In this document: one piece after another, positions 41,204 through 49,828 of the stretch
How the letters are laid out: each line of letters starts with the position of its first letter
Position numbering within the stretch: the stretch's first letter is position 1
Origin: Streptomyces coffeae
Lineage (GTDB): Bacteria; Actinomycetota; Actinomycetes; Streptomycetales; Streptomycetaceae
Direction of reading: 5' to 3'
NCBI RefSeq assembly: GCF_016741875.1
Contig: NZ_JAERRF010000008.1
Span: 372,001 to 436,000, forward strand
Length of the DNA stretch: 64,000 nucleotides
Program-made: the position numbers and the translations under genes
Notes under the pieces: generated by a model
What the model was told of the DNA's origin: nothing
Seen by the model: the letters and a program-made list of their open reading frames with translations, nothing else
The model's database searches: none

Positions 41204-41618
41204 GGGGCGGCGCGCCACGGATGAGACCGCCGGATCCGAGGCCGGATCCGCGGTCGGCGGACCGGCAGGAGCGTACCGGCCCTTCCCGCCGCCCGCGCGG
41301 TGCGGGAGGCTCCTCTATGACCGCGATGTGGCCGCGATGTGGCCGCGGTGTGGCCGCCTCGGCCGACCTGACCGACCCGACCACCGAGGACACGACGACA
41401 CCGAGACCACCGAGGACACCGACGCCACAGGGCCGAGAAGAGACCTCCGACACCGGACCGGCGGGAGACTGACGAGAGAACGACACACAACGCACGGCAG
41501 AACGACACGAGTCGCGCGCGAAACTCACCCGAGAACGACGCGAGGACCCACGCGCCAGGCCGACGCGACCGGGGTAAGGCAAAGGCAGAGCCACTGCTCG
41601 GCAGCGAGGAGGAGACAA
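41204..41618. other. 415-bp gap with 11-bp tandem repeats
   Basis: No gene is supportable. Three 11-bp tandem repeats, CGATGTGGCCG twice and CGGTGTGGCCG once, lie at 41324-41356, exactly one helical turn apart. AGAACGACAC-like words recur around 41476, 41502 and 41532. This is probably the promoter and leader of the reductase gene at 41619. Confidence 0.5.
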
Positions 41619-42914
41619 GTGGTCGACGCACACCAGACGTTCGTCATCGTCGGAGGGGGTCTGGCCGGGGCGAAAGCCGCGGAAACCCTTCGAGCGGAGG
41701 GTTTCACCGGCCGGGTGATCCTGATCTGTGACGAGCGCGACCACCCCTATGAGCGGCCACCGCTGTCCAAGGGCTACCTCACCGGCAGCCAGGAGCGCGA
41801 CAGCGTCTTCGTCCATGAGCCCGCCTGGTACGCCCAGGCCGATATCGAGCTCCATCTCGGCCAGCCCGCCGTGCGGCTGGACCGCGCCGCCAAGGCGGTG
41901 ACCCTGGGCGACGGCACCCGTATCCACTACGACCGCCTGCTGCTCGCCACCGGCGCCGAGCCGCGCCGCCTCGACATCCCCGGCACCGATCTGGCCGGTG
42001 TCCACCACCTGCGCCGCCTCGCCCACGCCGAGCGGCTGAAGGGGGTTCTGGCCGCCCTCGGCCGTGACAACGGCCAGCTGGTCATCGCGGGCGCGGGCTG
42101 GATCGGCCTGGAGGTCGCCGCCGCCGCCCGCGGTTACGGCGCCGAGGTCACCATCGTCGAGCCCGAGCCGACCCCGCTCCACCCGGTCCTGGGCCCCGAG
42201 CTGGGCACCCTCTTCGCCGATCTCCACGGCGAGCACGGGGTCCGCTTCCACTTCGGCGCCCGGCTCACCGAGATCACCGGCCAGGACGGCATGGTGCTGG
42301 CGGCCCTGACCGACGACGGCGAGGAGCACCCCGCCCACAGCGTGCTGGCCGCCATCGGCGCCGCCCCGCGGATCGCCCTCGCCGAGGCGGCGGGCCTGGA
42401 GGTGGTGGACCGCGCGGCGGGCGGCGGTATCGCCGTCGACACCTCGCTGCGCACCAGCGACCCGGACATCTTCGCCGCGGGCGATGTCGCCTCCGCCCCG
42501 CTCGCCTTCCTCGAGGGGACCCCGGTCCGAGGCGCCCTGCCGCCCGGCGCCCGGCTGCGCGTGGAGCACTGGGCCAACGCGCTCAACGGCGGTCCGGCCG
42601 CCGCCCGCGCGATGCTCGGCCAGGACATCGCGTACGACCGGGTGCCGTACTTCTTCTCCGACCAGTACGACGTCGGTCTCGAGTACTCCGGCTACGCCCC
42701 GCCCGGCTCGTACGACCAGGTCCTGATCCGCGGTGACGTCGGCAAGCGGCAGTTCATCGCGTTCTGGCTCAACGACGGCCGTCTGCTGGCGGGCATGAAC
42801 GTGAACGTGTGGGATGTCACCGGGACCATCCAGGAGCTGATCCGCGGCGGTACCCGGCTGGACCCGGCGGCGCTGGCCGACCCGGCCGTCCCGCTGGCCT
42901 CGCTGATGCCGTAA
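41619..42914 (+). CDS. FAD-dependent ferredoxin reductase-like oxidoreductase
   Basis: A 431-residue member of the BphA4/rhodocoxin-reductase type. The FAD motif is VIVGGGLAGAKAAETLRAEG, the NAD motif is IAGAGWIGLEVAAAARGYGA, the second FAD motif is TSDPDIFAAGDVA and the C-terminal reductase domain (VGLEYSGYAPPG) ends with MNVNVWDVT. It transfers electrons from NADH to a ferredoxin partner, not encoded nearby. The GTG at 41619 has GAGGAGGAG upstream; longer frames lack a binding site. Confidence 0.9.
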   Translation: MVDAHQTFVIVGGGLAGAKAAETLRAEGFTGRVILICDERDHPYERPPLSKGYLTGSQERDSVFVHEPAWYAQADIELHLGQPAVRLDRAAKAVTLGDGTRIHYDRLLLATGAEPRRLDIPGTDLAGVHHLRRLAHAERLKGVLAALGRDNGQLVIAGAGWIGLEVAAAARGYGAEVTIVEPEPTPLHPVLGPELGTLFADLHGEHGVRFHFGARLTEITGQDGMVLAALTDDGEEHPAHSVLAAIGAAPRIALAEAAGLEVVDRAAGGGIAVDTSLRTSDPDIFAAGDVASAPLAFLEGTPVRGALPPGARLRVEHWANALNGGPAAARAMLGQDIAYDRVPYFFSDQYDVGLEYSGYAPPGSYDQVLIRGDVGKRQFIAFWLNDGRLLAGMNVNVWDVTGTIQELIRGGTRLDPAALADPAVPLASLMP

Positions 42915-42990
42915 CACCGGGCCCTGGGCCCGTATCCCGCCCGCGTCCCGGGTCCGGCACGGAACGACGAGCCGTGTCGGACCCCGGCCG

Positions 42991-42996
42991 TAGAAT
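42991..42996 (+). promoter_or_regulatory. Possible dnaG -10 element (TAGAAT)
   Basis: TAGAAT lies 7 bases before the dnaG GTG, which would put the transcription start at or next to the start codon, giving a leaderless message. No convincing -35 is seen and no ribosome binding site precedes the GTG. Confidence 0.35.
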
Positions 42997-43002
42997 TCAC
43001 GC

Positions 43003-44955
43003 GTGGCAGGCAGGATCAACGATGACGACGTGAGGGCGGTGCGGGACGCGGTCCCGATCGACGCCGTTGTGTCCGAGTACCTCCAGCTGCGGAGCGCGGG
43101 GGGCGGCAATCTCAAGGGCTTGTGCCCCTTCCACGACGAGAAGTCCCCGTCCTTCCAGGTCAGCCCCAGCAAGGGGCTCTATTACTGCTTCGGCTGCCAG
43201 GAAGGCGGCGACACGGTCGACTTCGTGATGAAGATCGACCACCTCTCCTTCGCGGAGACCATCGAGCGGCTGGCCTCCCAGGCGGGCATCACCCTGCGCT
43301 ATGAGGAGGGCGGCTACACCCCCGGCCGTCAGCAGGGCGAGCGCACCCGCCTGGTCGAGGCCCACCGGGCCGCCGCGCAGTTCTACGTCGAGCAGCTGGA
43401 CGGCCCCGAGGCGGAGATCGGCCGGAAGTTTCTCGCCGAGCGCGGTTTCGACCAGGCCGCCGCCCAGCACTTCGGCGTCGGTTACAGCCCGGCGGGCTGG
43501 GACCACCTGGTCCGCTTCCTGCGCGGTCGCGGCTTCACCGACCAGGAGCTCATCCTCTCCGGCCTCGCCCAGGAGAGCCGCCGCAATCCGATCGACCGCT
43601 TCCGCGGCCGTCTGATGTGGCCGATCCGCGACATCACCGGCGAGGTCGTCGGCTTCGGCGCCCGCAAGCTGCGCGAGGACGACAACGGCCCGAAGTACCT
43701 CAACACTCCCGAGACCCCGCTCTACAAGAAGTCCCATGTCCTGTACGGCATCGACCTCGCCAAGAAGGACATCGCCAAGACCAGCCGGGCGGTCGTCGTC
43801 GAGGGCTATACGGACGTCATGGCCTGCCATCTGGCCGGAGTGACCACCGCCATCGCCACCTGCGGCACCTCGTTCGGCGGCGACCACATCAAGATCTTGC
43901 GTCGGCTGCTGATGGACAATTCGGGCGCCGAGGTGGTCTTCACCTTCGACGGTGACGCGGCGGGCCAGAAGGCGGCCCTGCGCGCGTTCGAGGACGACCA
44001 GAAGTTCGCCGCCGAGACCTACATCGCCATCACCCCGGGCGGGATGGACCCCTGCGAGCTGCGGCTCGCGGAGGGCGACGACGCCGTCAAGGCGCTGGTC
44101 GAGAGCCGCACCCAGCTGTTCGAGTTCGCCATCCGGCAGATCGTCGCGCGCCACAACCTGGACACGGCGGTGGGGCGCGCCGCCGCGCTGGAGGAGGCGG
44201 CGCCCGTCGTCGCCGGGATCAAGAACCGTTCCATCCAGCACGAGTCGGCGGTCCAACTCGCAGGTCTGCTCGGCATCCTCGACACCCAGTTCGTCGTACG
44301 GCGCGTCTCGCAGCTGGCCCTCTGGGCGCGTGAGCGCGGACGGGGCGCGGGCGGCGACCGGCGCGGCCGGGGCGATCAGCGCGGCCGTCCGGGCGGCGCT
44401 CCGGGGGACGGCGGGCCGCAGGGCCCTCGGGGCGGCCCGGCGGCGCAGACCGCCCCGGCGCCCCCGCGCGGCCCCGCGCTCAACCTCCGCAGCCCCGCCC
44501 ACCGCGTCGAGCGCGAGCTGCTCAAGCTGGCCCTCCAGCGCCCCGAGCTGGTCTCCCCGGCCTTCGACGCGTACGGCATCGACGAGTTCACCGCCCCGCC
44601 GTACGCCGCGGTGCGCCGCGTCATCGAGGACGCGGGCGGGGCGACGGGCGCCGACGGCGACTATCTCGCCCGGGTCCGGGACGTCGCCCCGGACGACACG
44701 GTCCGCGCGATGGTCACCGAGCTGGCCGTCGAGCCGCTGCACACCCGCCGGGAGGCGGACGAGGCGTATGCGGGCGTGCAGTTGGTGGCCGTGCGCCTGG
44801 CCGCCGTCAATCAGCGCATCACGGAGGTCCGGGGCACGCTCCAGCGTCTCGGGCAGCAGGCCGACCCCGCCCAGCTCGCCGCCGTCCAGAACGAGCTGTG
44901 GGTCCTCCAGCAGTACGGACAGTCCCTGCGCGACCGGGGCGCGGCGGCGCTGTAA
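43003..44955 (+). CDS. dnaG: DNA primase
   Basis: A 650-residue replicative primase. The zinc-binding domain has Cys41, His44, Cys62 and Cys65 (CPFH and CFGC). The TOPRIM core has the acidic VVVEGYTDVMA and TFDGDAAGQKA. A Gly/Arg/Pro-rich linker around residues 445-490 precedes the C-terminal helicase-binding domain (ERELLKLALQRPELV). It is a single-copy essential gene; the linker is the only variable part. Confidence 0.96.
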   Translation: MAGRINDDDVRAVRDAVPIDAVVSEYLQLRSAGGGNLKGLCPFHDEKSPSFQVSPSKGLYYCFGCQEGGDTVDFVMKIDHLSFAETIERLASQAGITLRYEEGGYTPGRQQGERTRLVEAHRAAAQFYVEQLDGPEAEIGRKFLAERGFDQAAAQHFGVGYSPAGWDHLVRFLRGRGFTDQELILSGLAQESRRNPIDRFRGRLMWPIRDITGEVVGFGARKLREDDNGPKYLNTPETPLYKKSHVLYGIDLAKKDIAKTSRAVVVEGYTDVMACHLAGVTTAIATCGTSFGGDHIKILRRLLMDNSGAEVVFTFDGDAAGQKAALRAFEDDQKFAAETYIAITPGGMDPCELRLAEGDDAVKALVESRTQLFEFAIRQIVARHNLDTAVGRAAALEEAAPVVAGIKNRSIQHESAVQLAGLLGILDTQFVVRRVSQLALWARERGRGAGGDRRGRGDQRGRPGGAPGDGGPQGPRGGPAAQTAPAPPRGPALNLRSPAHRVERELLKLALQRPELVSPAFDAYGIDEFTAPPYAAVRRVIEDAGGATGADGDYLARVRDVAPDDTVRAMVTELAVEPLHTRREADEAYAGVQLVAVRLAAVNQRITEVRGTLQRLGQQADPAQLAAVQNELWVLQQYGQSLRDRGAAAL

Positions 44956-44974
44956 GGCCCCCGCAAGCCGTTTC

Positions 44975-44994
44975 CGGCCGGCCTTTTCCGGCCG
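44975..44994 (+). terminator. Weak hairpin after dnaG
   Basis: CGGCCGG (44975-44981) and CCGGCCG (44988-44994) form a 7-base-pair stem with a CCTTTT loop, 20 bp past the dnaG stop. Confidence 0.45.
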
Positions 44995-45270
44995 TTCCGG
45001 GGCCTGTGGAAGGTGGGTGTAGCCGCCGGGTAGTCGGACGGTCACGGGCCGCTGAGCAAAAAGTGCCCGCACGCCCCTCGTGGCGGGCCTGTCTCGTACT
45101 CCACACTGGGGGCGGTGCCTGAGTCCTCGGAGCGCGGCGGTGCTGACCGGCAAGTGCCGGATTCCCCCGCAGATCCGCTCATGTTGTACGGGACGGACGG
45201 CGGCGCGGCCGCCGCAGCCGTACCCGATCGTTCTGCCGCCTCAAGCGCGATCACCCTGGAGGTCGCCCCC

Positions 45271-46554
45271 GTGCAGACCCAGACCCTCACCGATGCGGCC
45301 CCGGCCGCGCCACCGCATTCCCGGTCGGCCCCCACGCCCGGCGCGGAACCGGCCGCGCCGCCGCTGTCCGCGGACTCCACGGGCGCGCCGGACGCCGGAC
45401 CGGAGGGGGTACGGGACGTGACGGCGTCACCGGACGGAGCCGAGCGGAGCAGACGTCGCGACCCGTCCGGGCCCGCCGACCAAGCCGACCAAGCCGACCA
45501 ACAGGAGCCCTCCGGCCAACCGGAGCCGTCGGACCATGAGCCGTCGGACCAGCCGGGGCCACCCGAACCGGCTGACCAGTTCGAGGAGCCTGCCCCGCCG
45601 GCACTGCCCGAGCCGCCGTCGGCCGTACGGCCCGACACCAGCGGCCCGTCCTCCGACCTCTTCCGCCAGTACCTGCGCGAGATCGGCCGTATCCCGCTGC
45701 TCTCCGCGGCCGAGGAGGTGGATCTCGCCCGCCGGGTGGAGGCGGGCCTCTTCGCCGAGGAGAAGCTCGGCAACACCCCCGACCTCGACTCCCAACTCGC
45801 CCTGGACCTGGACCGGTTGGTGGTCCAGGGCAGGATGGCCAAGCGCCGTCTGATCGAGGCCAACCTCCGCCTCGTCGTCTCCGTCGCCAAGCGCTACATC
45901 GGCCGCGGGCTGACCATGCTCGACCTGGTCCAGGAGGGCAATCTCGGCCTGATCCGCGCGGTCGAGAAGTTCGACTATGCGCGCGGATACAAGTTCTCGA
46001 CGTACGCGACCTGGTGGATCCGCCAGGCCATGTCCCGCGCCCTGGCCGACCAGGCCCGGACCATCCGGGTCCCGGTGCATGTCGTCGAACTGATCAACCG
46101 GGTGGTGCGGGTGCAGCGCCGGCTGCTCCAGGAGCGCGGCTACGAACCCACTCCCGAGGAGGTCGCGGCGCAGCTCGACCTCACCCCGGAGCGGGTCGGC
46201 GAAGTGCTGCGGCTGGCCCAGGAGCCGGTCTCCCTGCACGCGCCGGTCGGCGAGGAGGACGATGTCGCCCTCGGTGACCTCATCGAGGACGGCGACGCCG
46301 CGTCCCCGGTGGAGTCCGCGGCCTTCCTGCTGCTCCGCGAACATCTGGAGGCCGTGCTCTCCACTCTCGGTGAGCGCGAGCGCAAGGTCGTCCAGCTGCG
46401 TTACGGGCTGGTGGACGGCCGCCCGCGGACGCTGGAGGAGATCGGCCGGATCTTCGGCGTGACGCGGGAGCGGATCCGTCAGATCGAGTCGAAGACGCTC
46501 AGCAAGCTCCGCGACCACGCCTTCGCCGACCAGCTCCGCGGCTACCTGGACTGA
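45271..46554 (+). CDS. hrdA: HrdA-type principal-like sigma factor
   Basis: A group 1/2 sigma-70 factor. It has region 1.2/2.1 (LFRQYLREIGRIPLLSAAEE), region 2 with LDLVQEGNLGLIRAVEKFDY and KFSTYATWWIRQAMSRALAD, region 3 (RVPVHVVELINRVVRVQRRL) and region 4 (RTLEEIGRIFGVTRERIRQI). I prefer the GTG at 45271 because GGAGGT stands 7 bases upstream (427 residues). The frame is also open from a GTG at 45115 (479 residues, Ala/Pro-rich extension). Location next to dnaG agrees with hrdA of S. coelicolor. Confidence 0.88.
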   Translation: MQTQTLTDAAPAAPPHSRSAPTPGAEPAAPPLSADSTGAPDAGPEGVRDVTASPDGAERSRRRDPSGPADQADQADQQEPSGQPEPSDHEPSDQPGPPEPADQFEEPAPPALPEPPSAVRPDTSGPSSDLFRQYLREIGRIPLLSAAEEVDLARRVEAGLFAEEKLGNTPDLDSQLALDLDRLVVQGRMAKRRLIEANLRLVVSVAKRYIGRGLTMLDLVQEGNLGLIRAVEKFDYARGYKFSTYATWWIRQAMSRALADQARTIRVPVHVVELINRVVRVQRRLLQERGYEPTPEEVAAQLDLTPERVGEVLRLAQEPVSLHAPVGEEDDVALGDLIEDGDAASPVESAAFLLLREHLEAVLSTLGERERKVVQLRYGLVDGRPRTLEEIGRIFGVTRERIRQIESKTLSKLRDHAFADQLRGYLD

Positions 46555-46594
46555 ACACCTCTCCTCCCCGCCCGGCCGGTGCCCCCGGCCCGGG

Positions 46595-48076
46595 TCAGTA
46601 CTCCCCGGCCCCCGCCCCCGCCCCCGGATCGCCCTCGAAGGCCCCCGGATACGTCTGCTCGCGCACCGCCACGTACTGCTGCCGTACGGCCTGCCCCACG
46701 GCCAGTTCCTCGCCCGGTTCGAAGACCTGGCTGGCCGCCGCGGGCCACCGGGGCGGCTCGTGTGGCGACAGGGTGCCGTGCGCGGCGCCGAGCGCCCAGG
46801 CGGCCTGCCGGGCGGCGCCGATGGCGGCGTAGTCCGCCGGCTGGGGCACCACCACCTGCGCGCCCAGCAGCGCGGGGGCGATGGCGCGTACGGCCTGGAG
46901 GTCGGCCGCGGGCCCGAGCAGGAAGACCCGCCGCACCTGGACGCCGCGGCCGCGCAACACGTCCAGCGCGTCCGCGAGCCCGCACACCATCCCCTCGAAG
47001 GCGGCGCGCGCCAGATGCTCGGGCTTCATCGACTCGCGCCGCAGCCCGGTGAGCGTTCCGGCGGTGTGCGGCAGGTGGGGGGTGCGCTCGCCCTCCAGAT
47101 AGGGCAGCAGCACCAGCCCGTACGAACCGGGTGTGGACTTCAGCGCGAGCGCGGACAGCCCTTCCAGATCGGTGCCGAGCAGCTCGGCGGTGCCGCGCAG
47201 CACCCGTACGGCGTTGAGCGTGTGCACGACCGGCAGATGCATCCCGGTGGCGTCCGCGTACGACAGGATCGTGCCGGTCGGGTCGGCCAGCGCCTCGTGG
47301 TGGACGGAGAAGACCGAACCGGACGCCCCGAGCGAGATCACCGCGTCACCGATGCCGACGCCGAGCCCGAAGGCCGCGGCCATGGTCTCGCCGGTCCCGG
47401 CGGAGATCAGCAGCCCCTCGGGGGTCTGCCCCGCCGCGTCGGCCGGGCCGATCACCTCGGGCAGCCGCACCTGATGGCCGAGCGCCAGCTCGATGAGATC
47501 GGGGCGCCAGGAGCCGGTGGCGGCCGACCAGTAGCCGGTGCCGGACGCCGTGCCCCGGTCGGTCGTACGCCGGTGGGGCCGTCCGAGCAGCTGCCACACC
47601 AGCCAGTCGTGCGGCTGCATCAGCTCGGCGACGCGGTGTGCCGCGTCCGGCTCGGTGCGGGTCAGCCAGCGCAGCTTGGCGACCGCCTGGGTCGAGGTCG
47701 GCACCGCGCCGACGGCCTGGGCCCACGCGGTGCGGCCGCCGAGTGCCTCGACGACGTCGGCGGCCGCGGCCTGCGCGCGCTTGTCGTTGCCCACCAGCGC
47801 GGGGCGCACCAGCGCCCCGCCCGAGTCCAGCGCGAGCAGTCCGTGCTGCTGCGCCGAGACGCCGATGGCCTGCACCCCTTCCAGCAGCCCGCCCTCGGCG
47901 GCCTCGCCGAGGGAGAGCAGCCAGGACTGCGGATCCACGTCATGCGGGGAGCCATCGCCGCCTCCGAGGGCTGGATGCGGGGCGTACCCCTGTTTGAGTA
48001 CGGCTCCCGTATCCGTGTCACAGACGACGATTCGTGTGCTGTCGGACGAACTGTCCAACCCGGCGACTATCCCCAT
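46595..48076 (-). CDS. xylB: Xylulokinase (FGGY carbohydrate kinase)
   Basis: A 493-residue FGGY-family kinase that phosphorylates D-xylulose. Features are the N-terminal phosphate loop GIVAGLDSSSDSTRIVV, the substrate region SAQQHGLLALD, the ATP-domain SLGASGSVFSV and PYLEGERTPHLP. The ATG at 48076 is the family start; the open frame further upstream is translated MITE sequence. The promoter region is interrupted 28 bp before the start by the element at 48104-48294, so expression may differ from relatives without the insertion. The C-terminal 10 residues are a Gly/Ala run. Confidence 0.9.
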   Translation of the reverse strand: MGIVAGLDSSSDSTRIVVCDTDTGAVLKQGYAPHPALGGGDGSPHDVDPQSWLLSLGEAAEGGLLEGVQAIGVSAQQHGLLALDSGGALVRPALVGNDKRAQAAAADVVEALGGRTAWAQAVGAVPTSTQAVAKLRWLTRTEPDAAHRVAELMQPHDWLVWQLLGRPHRRTTDRGTASGTGYWSAATGSWRPDLIELALGHQVRLPEVIGPADAAGQTPEGLLISAGTGETMAAAFGLGVGIGDAVISLGASGSVFSVHHEALADPTGTILSYADATGMHLPVVHTLNAVRVLRGTAELLGTDLEGLSALALKSTPGSYGLVLLPYLEGERTPHLPHTAGTLTGLRRESMKPEHLARAAFEGMVCGLADALDVLRGRGVQVRRVFLLGPAADLQAVRAIAPALLGAQVVVPQPADYAAIGAARQAAWALGAAHGTLSPHEPPRWPAAASQVFEPGEELAVGQAVRQQYVAVREQTYPGAFEGDPGAGAGAGEY

Positions 48077-48103
48077 GGACCAGATGATGCCACCGCGGGC
48101 AGC

Positions 48104-48294
48104 AGGCCCTGTCCGGTGGGTCTTATCGGGCCCGCGACGCCTGGCACCGCGCCCCCGGCTAACGCTGGGAGGTGCCCCCGGCCGCGTTGTCGGAGTCGCC
48201 CGAGTACGCCCAGTACGAGGGCGATCCTCCGCCTTGCGATGCAACGGCACCAGACGCCGCGGGCTGCTCCTCAAAGACCCACCGGACAGGGCCT
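48104..48294. mobile_element. 191-bp MITE, copy A
   Basis: Perfect 21-base terminal inverted repeats (48104-48124 and 48274-48294; AGGCCCTGTCCGGTGG at the outer end). The interior carries the GTACGCCCAGTACGAGG block shared with copy B. Compared with copy B it has about 26 additional central bases that include GGGAGGTGCCCCC. It encodes no transposase, and no target duplication is obvious. It lies between a YtxH-like gene and xylB, and its edge forms part of the stop codon context of the former. Confidence 0.8.
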
Positions 48295-48565
48295 ACGTGT
48301 TGCTGGTGCCCCAGTCGTCCTCCTCCATGACGCGCTCCTCGCGCTGCCCGCCGATCCGCTCGCGGAGCGGCCGCACCTTGCCGAGCGCCTTGGCGGCGGC
48401 TTGGCGGCCGCCGTGCACGGCCGATTCGGCGGTGTTGCGGACGGCAGGGTTCTGTGCGAACTGCCGCGCGCAGCTGCGCAGCTGCTCGTACCGCTCGCGG
48501 CCGGCCCGCGTTCCCAGTACGTAACCAACAGCCAGCCCGGTGATGAACGTCAGCCGGTAGCGCAT
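48293..48565 (-). CDS. YtxH-like small membrane protein
   Basis: A 90-residue protein with an N-terminal membrane segment (LTFITGLAVGYVLGTRAG) followed by a positively charged amphipathic helix (RERYEQLRSCARQF) and an acidic C-terminus. This layout is common in actinomycete YtxH-domain proteins. GGGCAGG precedes the ATG. Its last codon and TAG stop abut the MITE end, so the natural C-terminus may have been altered. Function unknown. Confidence 0.8.
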   Translation of the reverse strand: MRYRLTFITGLAVGYVLGTRAGRERYEQLRSCARQFAQNPAVRNTAESAVHGGRQAAAKALGKVRPLRERIGGQREERVMEEDDWGTSNT

Positions 48566-48791
48566 CGACCTGCCCTTCTGGTTGTCCTTCGCATCGGACC
48601 CCGGGGTCGTGCCGCTCGCCTACCCGCCCGTGCCGCAGATCACCCACGGCTCAGCAACAGATCATCCGGCGGGCTCCCGCGGGGATACCGATTGGCGGAG
48701 CACCCCCCTGCTTGCGCTAATGTATGTGTCGCAGCGAACGCACGCCCTCCGGGAACCCCGGACGGGGGTGCGGACGAGGCACACGGAGCAA

Positions 48792-48864
48792 TCCCCTGTA
48801 GCTCAATTGGCAGAGCAGCCGGCTGTTAACCGGCAGGTTACTGGTTCGAGTCCAGTCGGGGGAG
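48792..48864 (+). tRNA. tRNA-Asn (GUU)
   Basis: 73 bases. Acceptor arm TCCCCTG/CGGGGGA, D arm GCTCAATTGGCAGAGC, anticodon arm GCCGG-CTGTTAA-CCGGC with anticodon GTT, T arm CTGGTTCGAGTCCAG. Discriminator G; CCA not encoded. Confidence 0.95.
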
Positions 48865-48869
48865 CGCGG

Positions 48870-48942
48870 TCCCCTGTAGCTCAATTGGCAGAGCATTCGG
48901 CTGTTAACCGGAGGGTTACTGGTTCGAGTCCAGTCGGGGGAG
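48870..48942 (+). tRNA. tRNA-Asn (GUU), second copy
   Basis: 73 bases, separated by 5 bp from the first copy and identical except in the anticodon stem (TTCGG-CTGTTAA-CCGGA) and one variable-loop position. Tandem duplication with compensated stem changes. Confidence 0.95.
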
Positions 48943-48952
48943 CAGACGGGAG

Positions 48953-48976
48953 AGGACCCCTGAGGGGGTCCTTTTT
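48953..48976 (+). terminator. Intrinsic terminator of the tRNA-Asn pair
   Basis: AGGACCCC and GGGGTCCT pair around a short loop, followed by TTTTTC, a rare classical T-tailed terminator for this GC level. Confidence 0.85.
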
Positions 48977-49132
48977 CATGTCGGTGCGCCGATGTGCCGG
49001 ACGGCGCTACGTCAAGATCCAGCCATGATCGAGCCGCCGGGGCGTCCAACATCAGCCCGCCGAAGCAGCAGATCGTATGAGCGGCTATGCTGCGGCAGAC
49101 GGCGCGCACACGTGTGGACGACGCGCCGTTAC

Positions 49133-49209
49133 GGGGCGGTAGCTCAGCCGGTTAGAGCAGCGGACTCATAATCCGTCGGCCGTGGGTTCGAGTCCCACCC
49201 GCCCCACCA
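49133..49209 (+). tRNA. tRNA with CAU anticodon (probably Ile2, alternatively elongator Met)
   Basis: 77 bases including encoded CCA. Acceptor GGGGCGG/CCGCCCC, anticodon loop CTCATAA, T arm TGGGTTCGAGTCCCA. The G-U pair closing the anticodon stem (GCGGA/TCCGT) and the variable loop resemble bacterial tRNA-Ile2, whose C34 is modified by TilS to read AUA, more than elongator tRNA-Met. Not the initiator, since it has a normal first acceptor pair. Confidence 0.85.
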
Positions 49210-49251
49210 TGGAAGCGGTCGGCCGGATCGTTTCTACCTGGTGAAACGCAA

Positions 49252-49289
49252 GAACGGGGGTCGCCACTCCGACGTGGAGACCCCCGTTC
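49252..49289 (+). terminator. Terminator after the CAU tRNA
   Basis: GAACGGGGGTC (49252-49262) and GACCCCCGTTC (49279-49289) form an 11-base-pair stem. Confidence 0.8.
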
Positions 49290-49770
49290 ATACGTTCAGA
49301 TCAAGATCCAGGGGACACATAGGGGACACGGGACCGGATCAGGGGACAGAGGGGCTCTCACGCCACCTTCTGGCGCCTGTTTGAAGCCCGGCGAGAGGTC
49401 CTTCCCGTCGTCGCCGGCAGGTGCCCCCGCCTGCCGGCCTCGCGGCAGCCCGAGGCTATGTGCGTCGGCTGGCACTGGCCGCCGAAGATGTCCTCGAGGT
49501 AGCTGATAGCCGAGCCGACCTCATCGTCGGCTCCACCCACGTCGATGGGCGGTGGTCAGCATGACGCTGCCCCGTGGCTTACTGGTGCCAGGTGATCTAC
49601 ACGGATCCGGCGATGAGTGGGATGGCCGTGCTGTCCCGCGCAACGCTGTACCGGCGGGGCAGCGCCGGTGCCACGGCTTTGGTCTGCTACGTGATGCGAG
49701 CCGTCAAATTACTTATTTCAGCTGCCAGTTGCTTCTTCACAGGGCGGCGGCGTGTGGCCGGGTCGTCGGT
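49290..49770. other. Non-coding junction between tRNA and accessory region
   Basis: No supportable gene. GGGGACA is repeated several times (49313-49350), as often seen near tRNA-targeting integrase remnants. A 60-residue leftward frame at 49358-49540 could be the eroded end of a larger protein but matches nothing I recognise. It probably marks the boundary where accessory DNA was acquired beside the tRNA gene. Confidence 0.4.
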
Positions 49771-49806
49771 GCAGGATGCCTCGCCCTCGCCGGTGAGGCA
49801 TCCTGC
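49771..49806 (-). terminator. Hairpin terminator of the fucosidase gene
   Basis: GCAGGATGCCTC (49771-49782) and GAGGCATCCTGC (49795-49806) are perfectly complementary, 22 bp past the stop at 49829. Confidence 0.8.
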
Positions 49807-49828
49807 GTTGGTCGGCCGCTGCGACGGC

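Noticed and set aside
45115..45270. Extended N-terminus of the sigma factor
   Set aside because: The frame is open, but the GTG at 45271 has a far better ribosome binding site; kept only as an alternative start.
48582..49028. A 148-residue frame across the tRNA-Asn genes
   Set aside because: It translates the tRNA genes themselves (repeated PVAQLAE words); not coding.
49358..49540. 60-residue frame near the tRNA border
   Set aside because: No ribosome binding site, no recognisable family; mentioned only as part of the junction.
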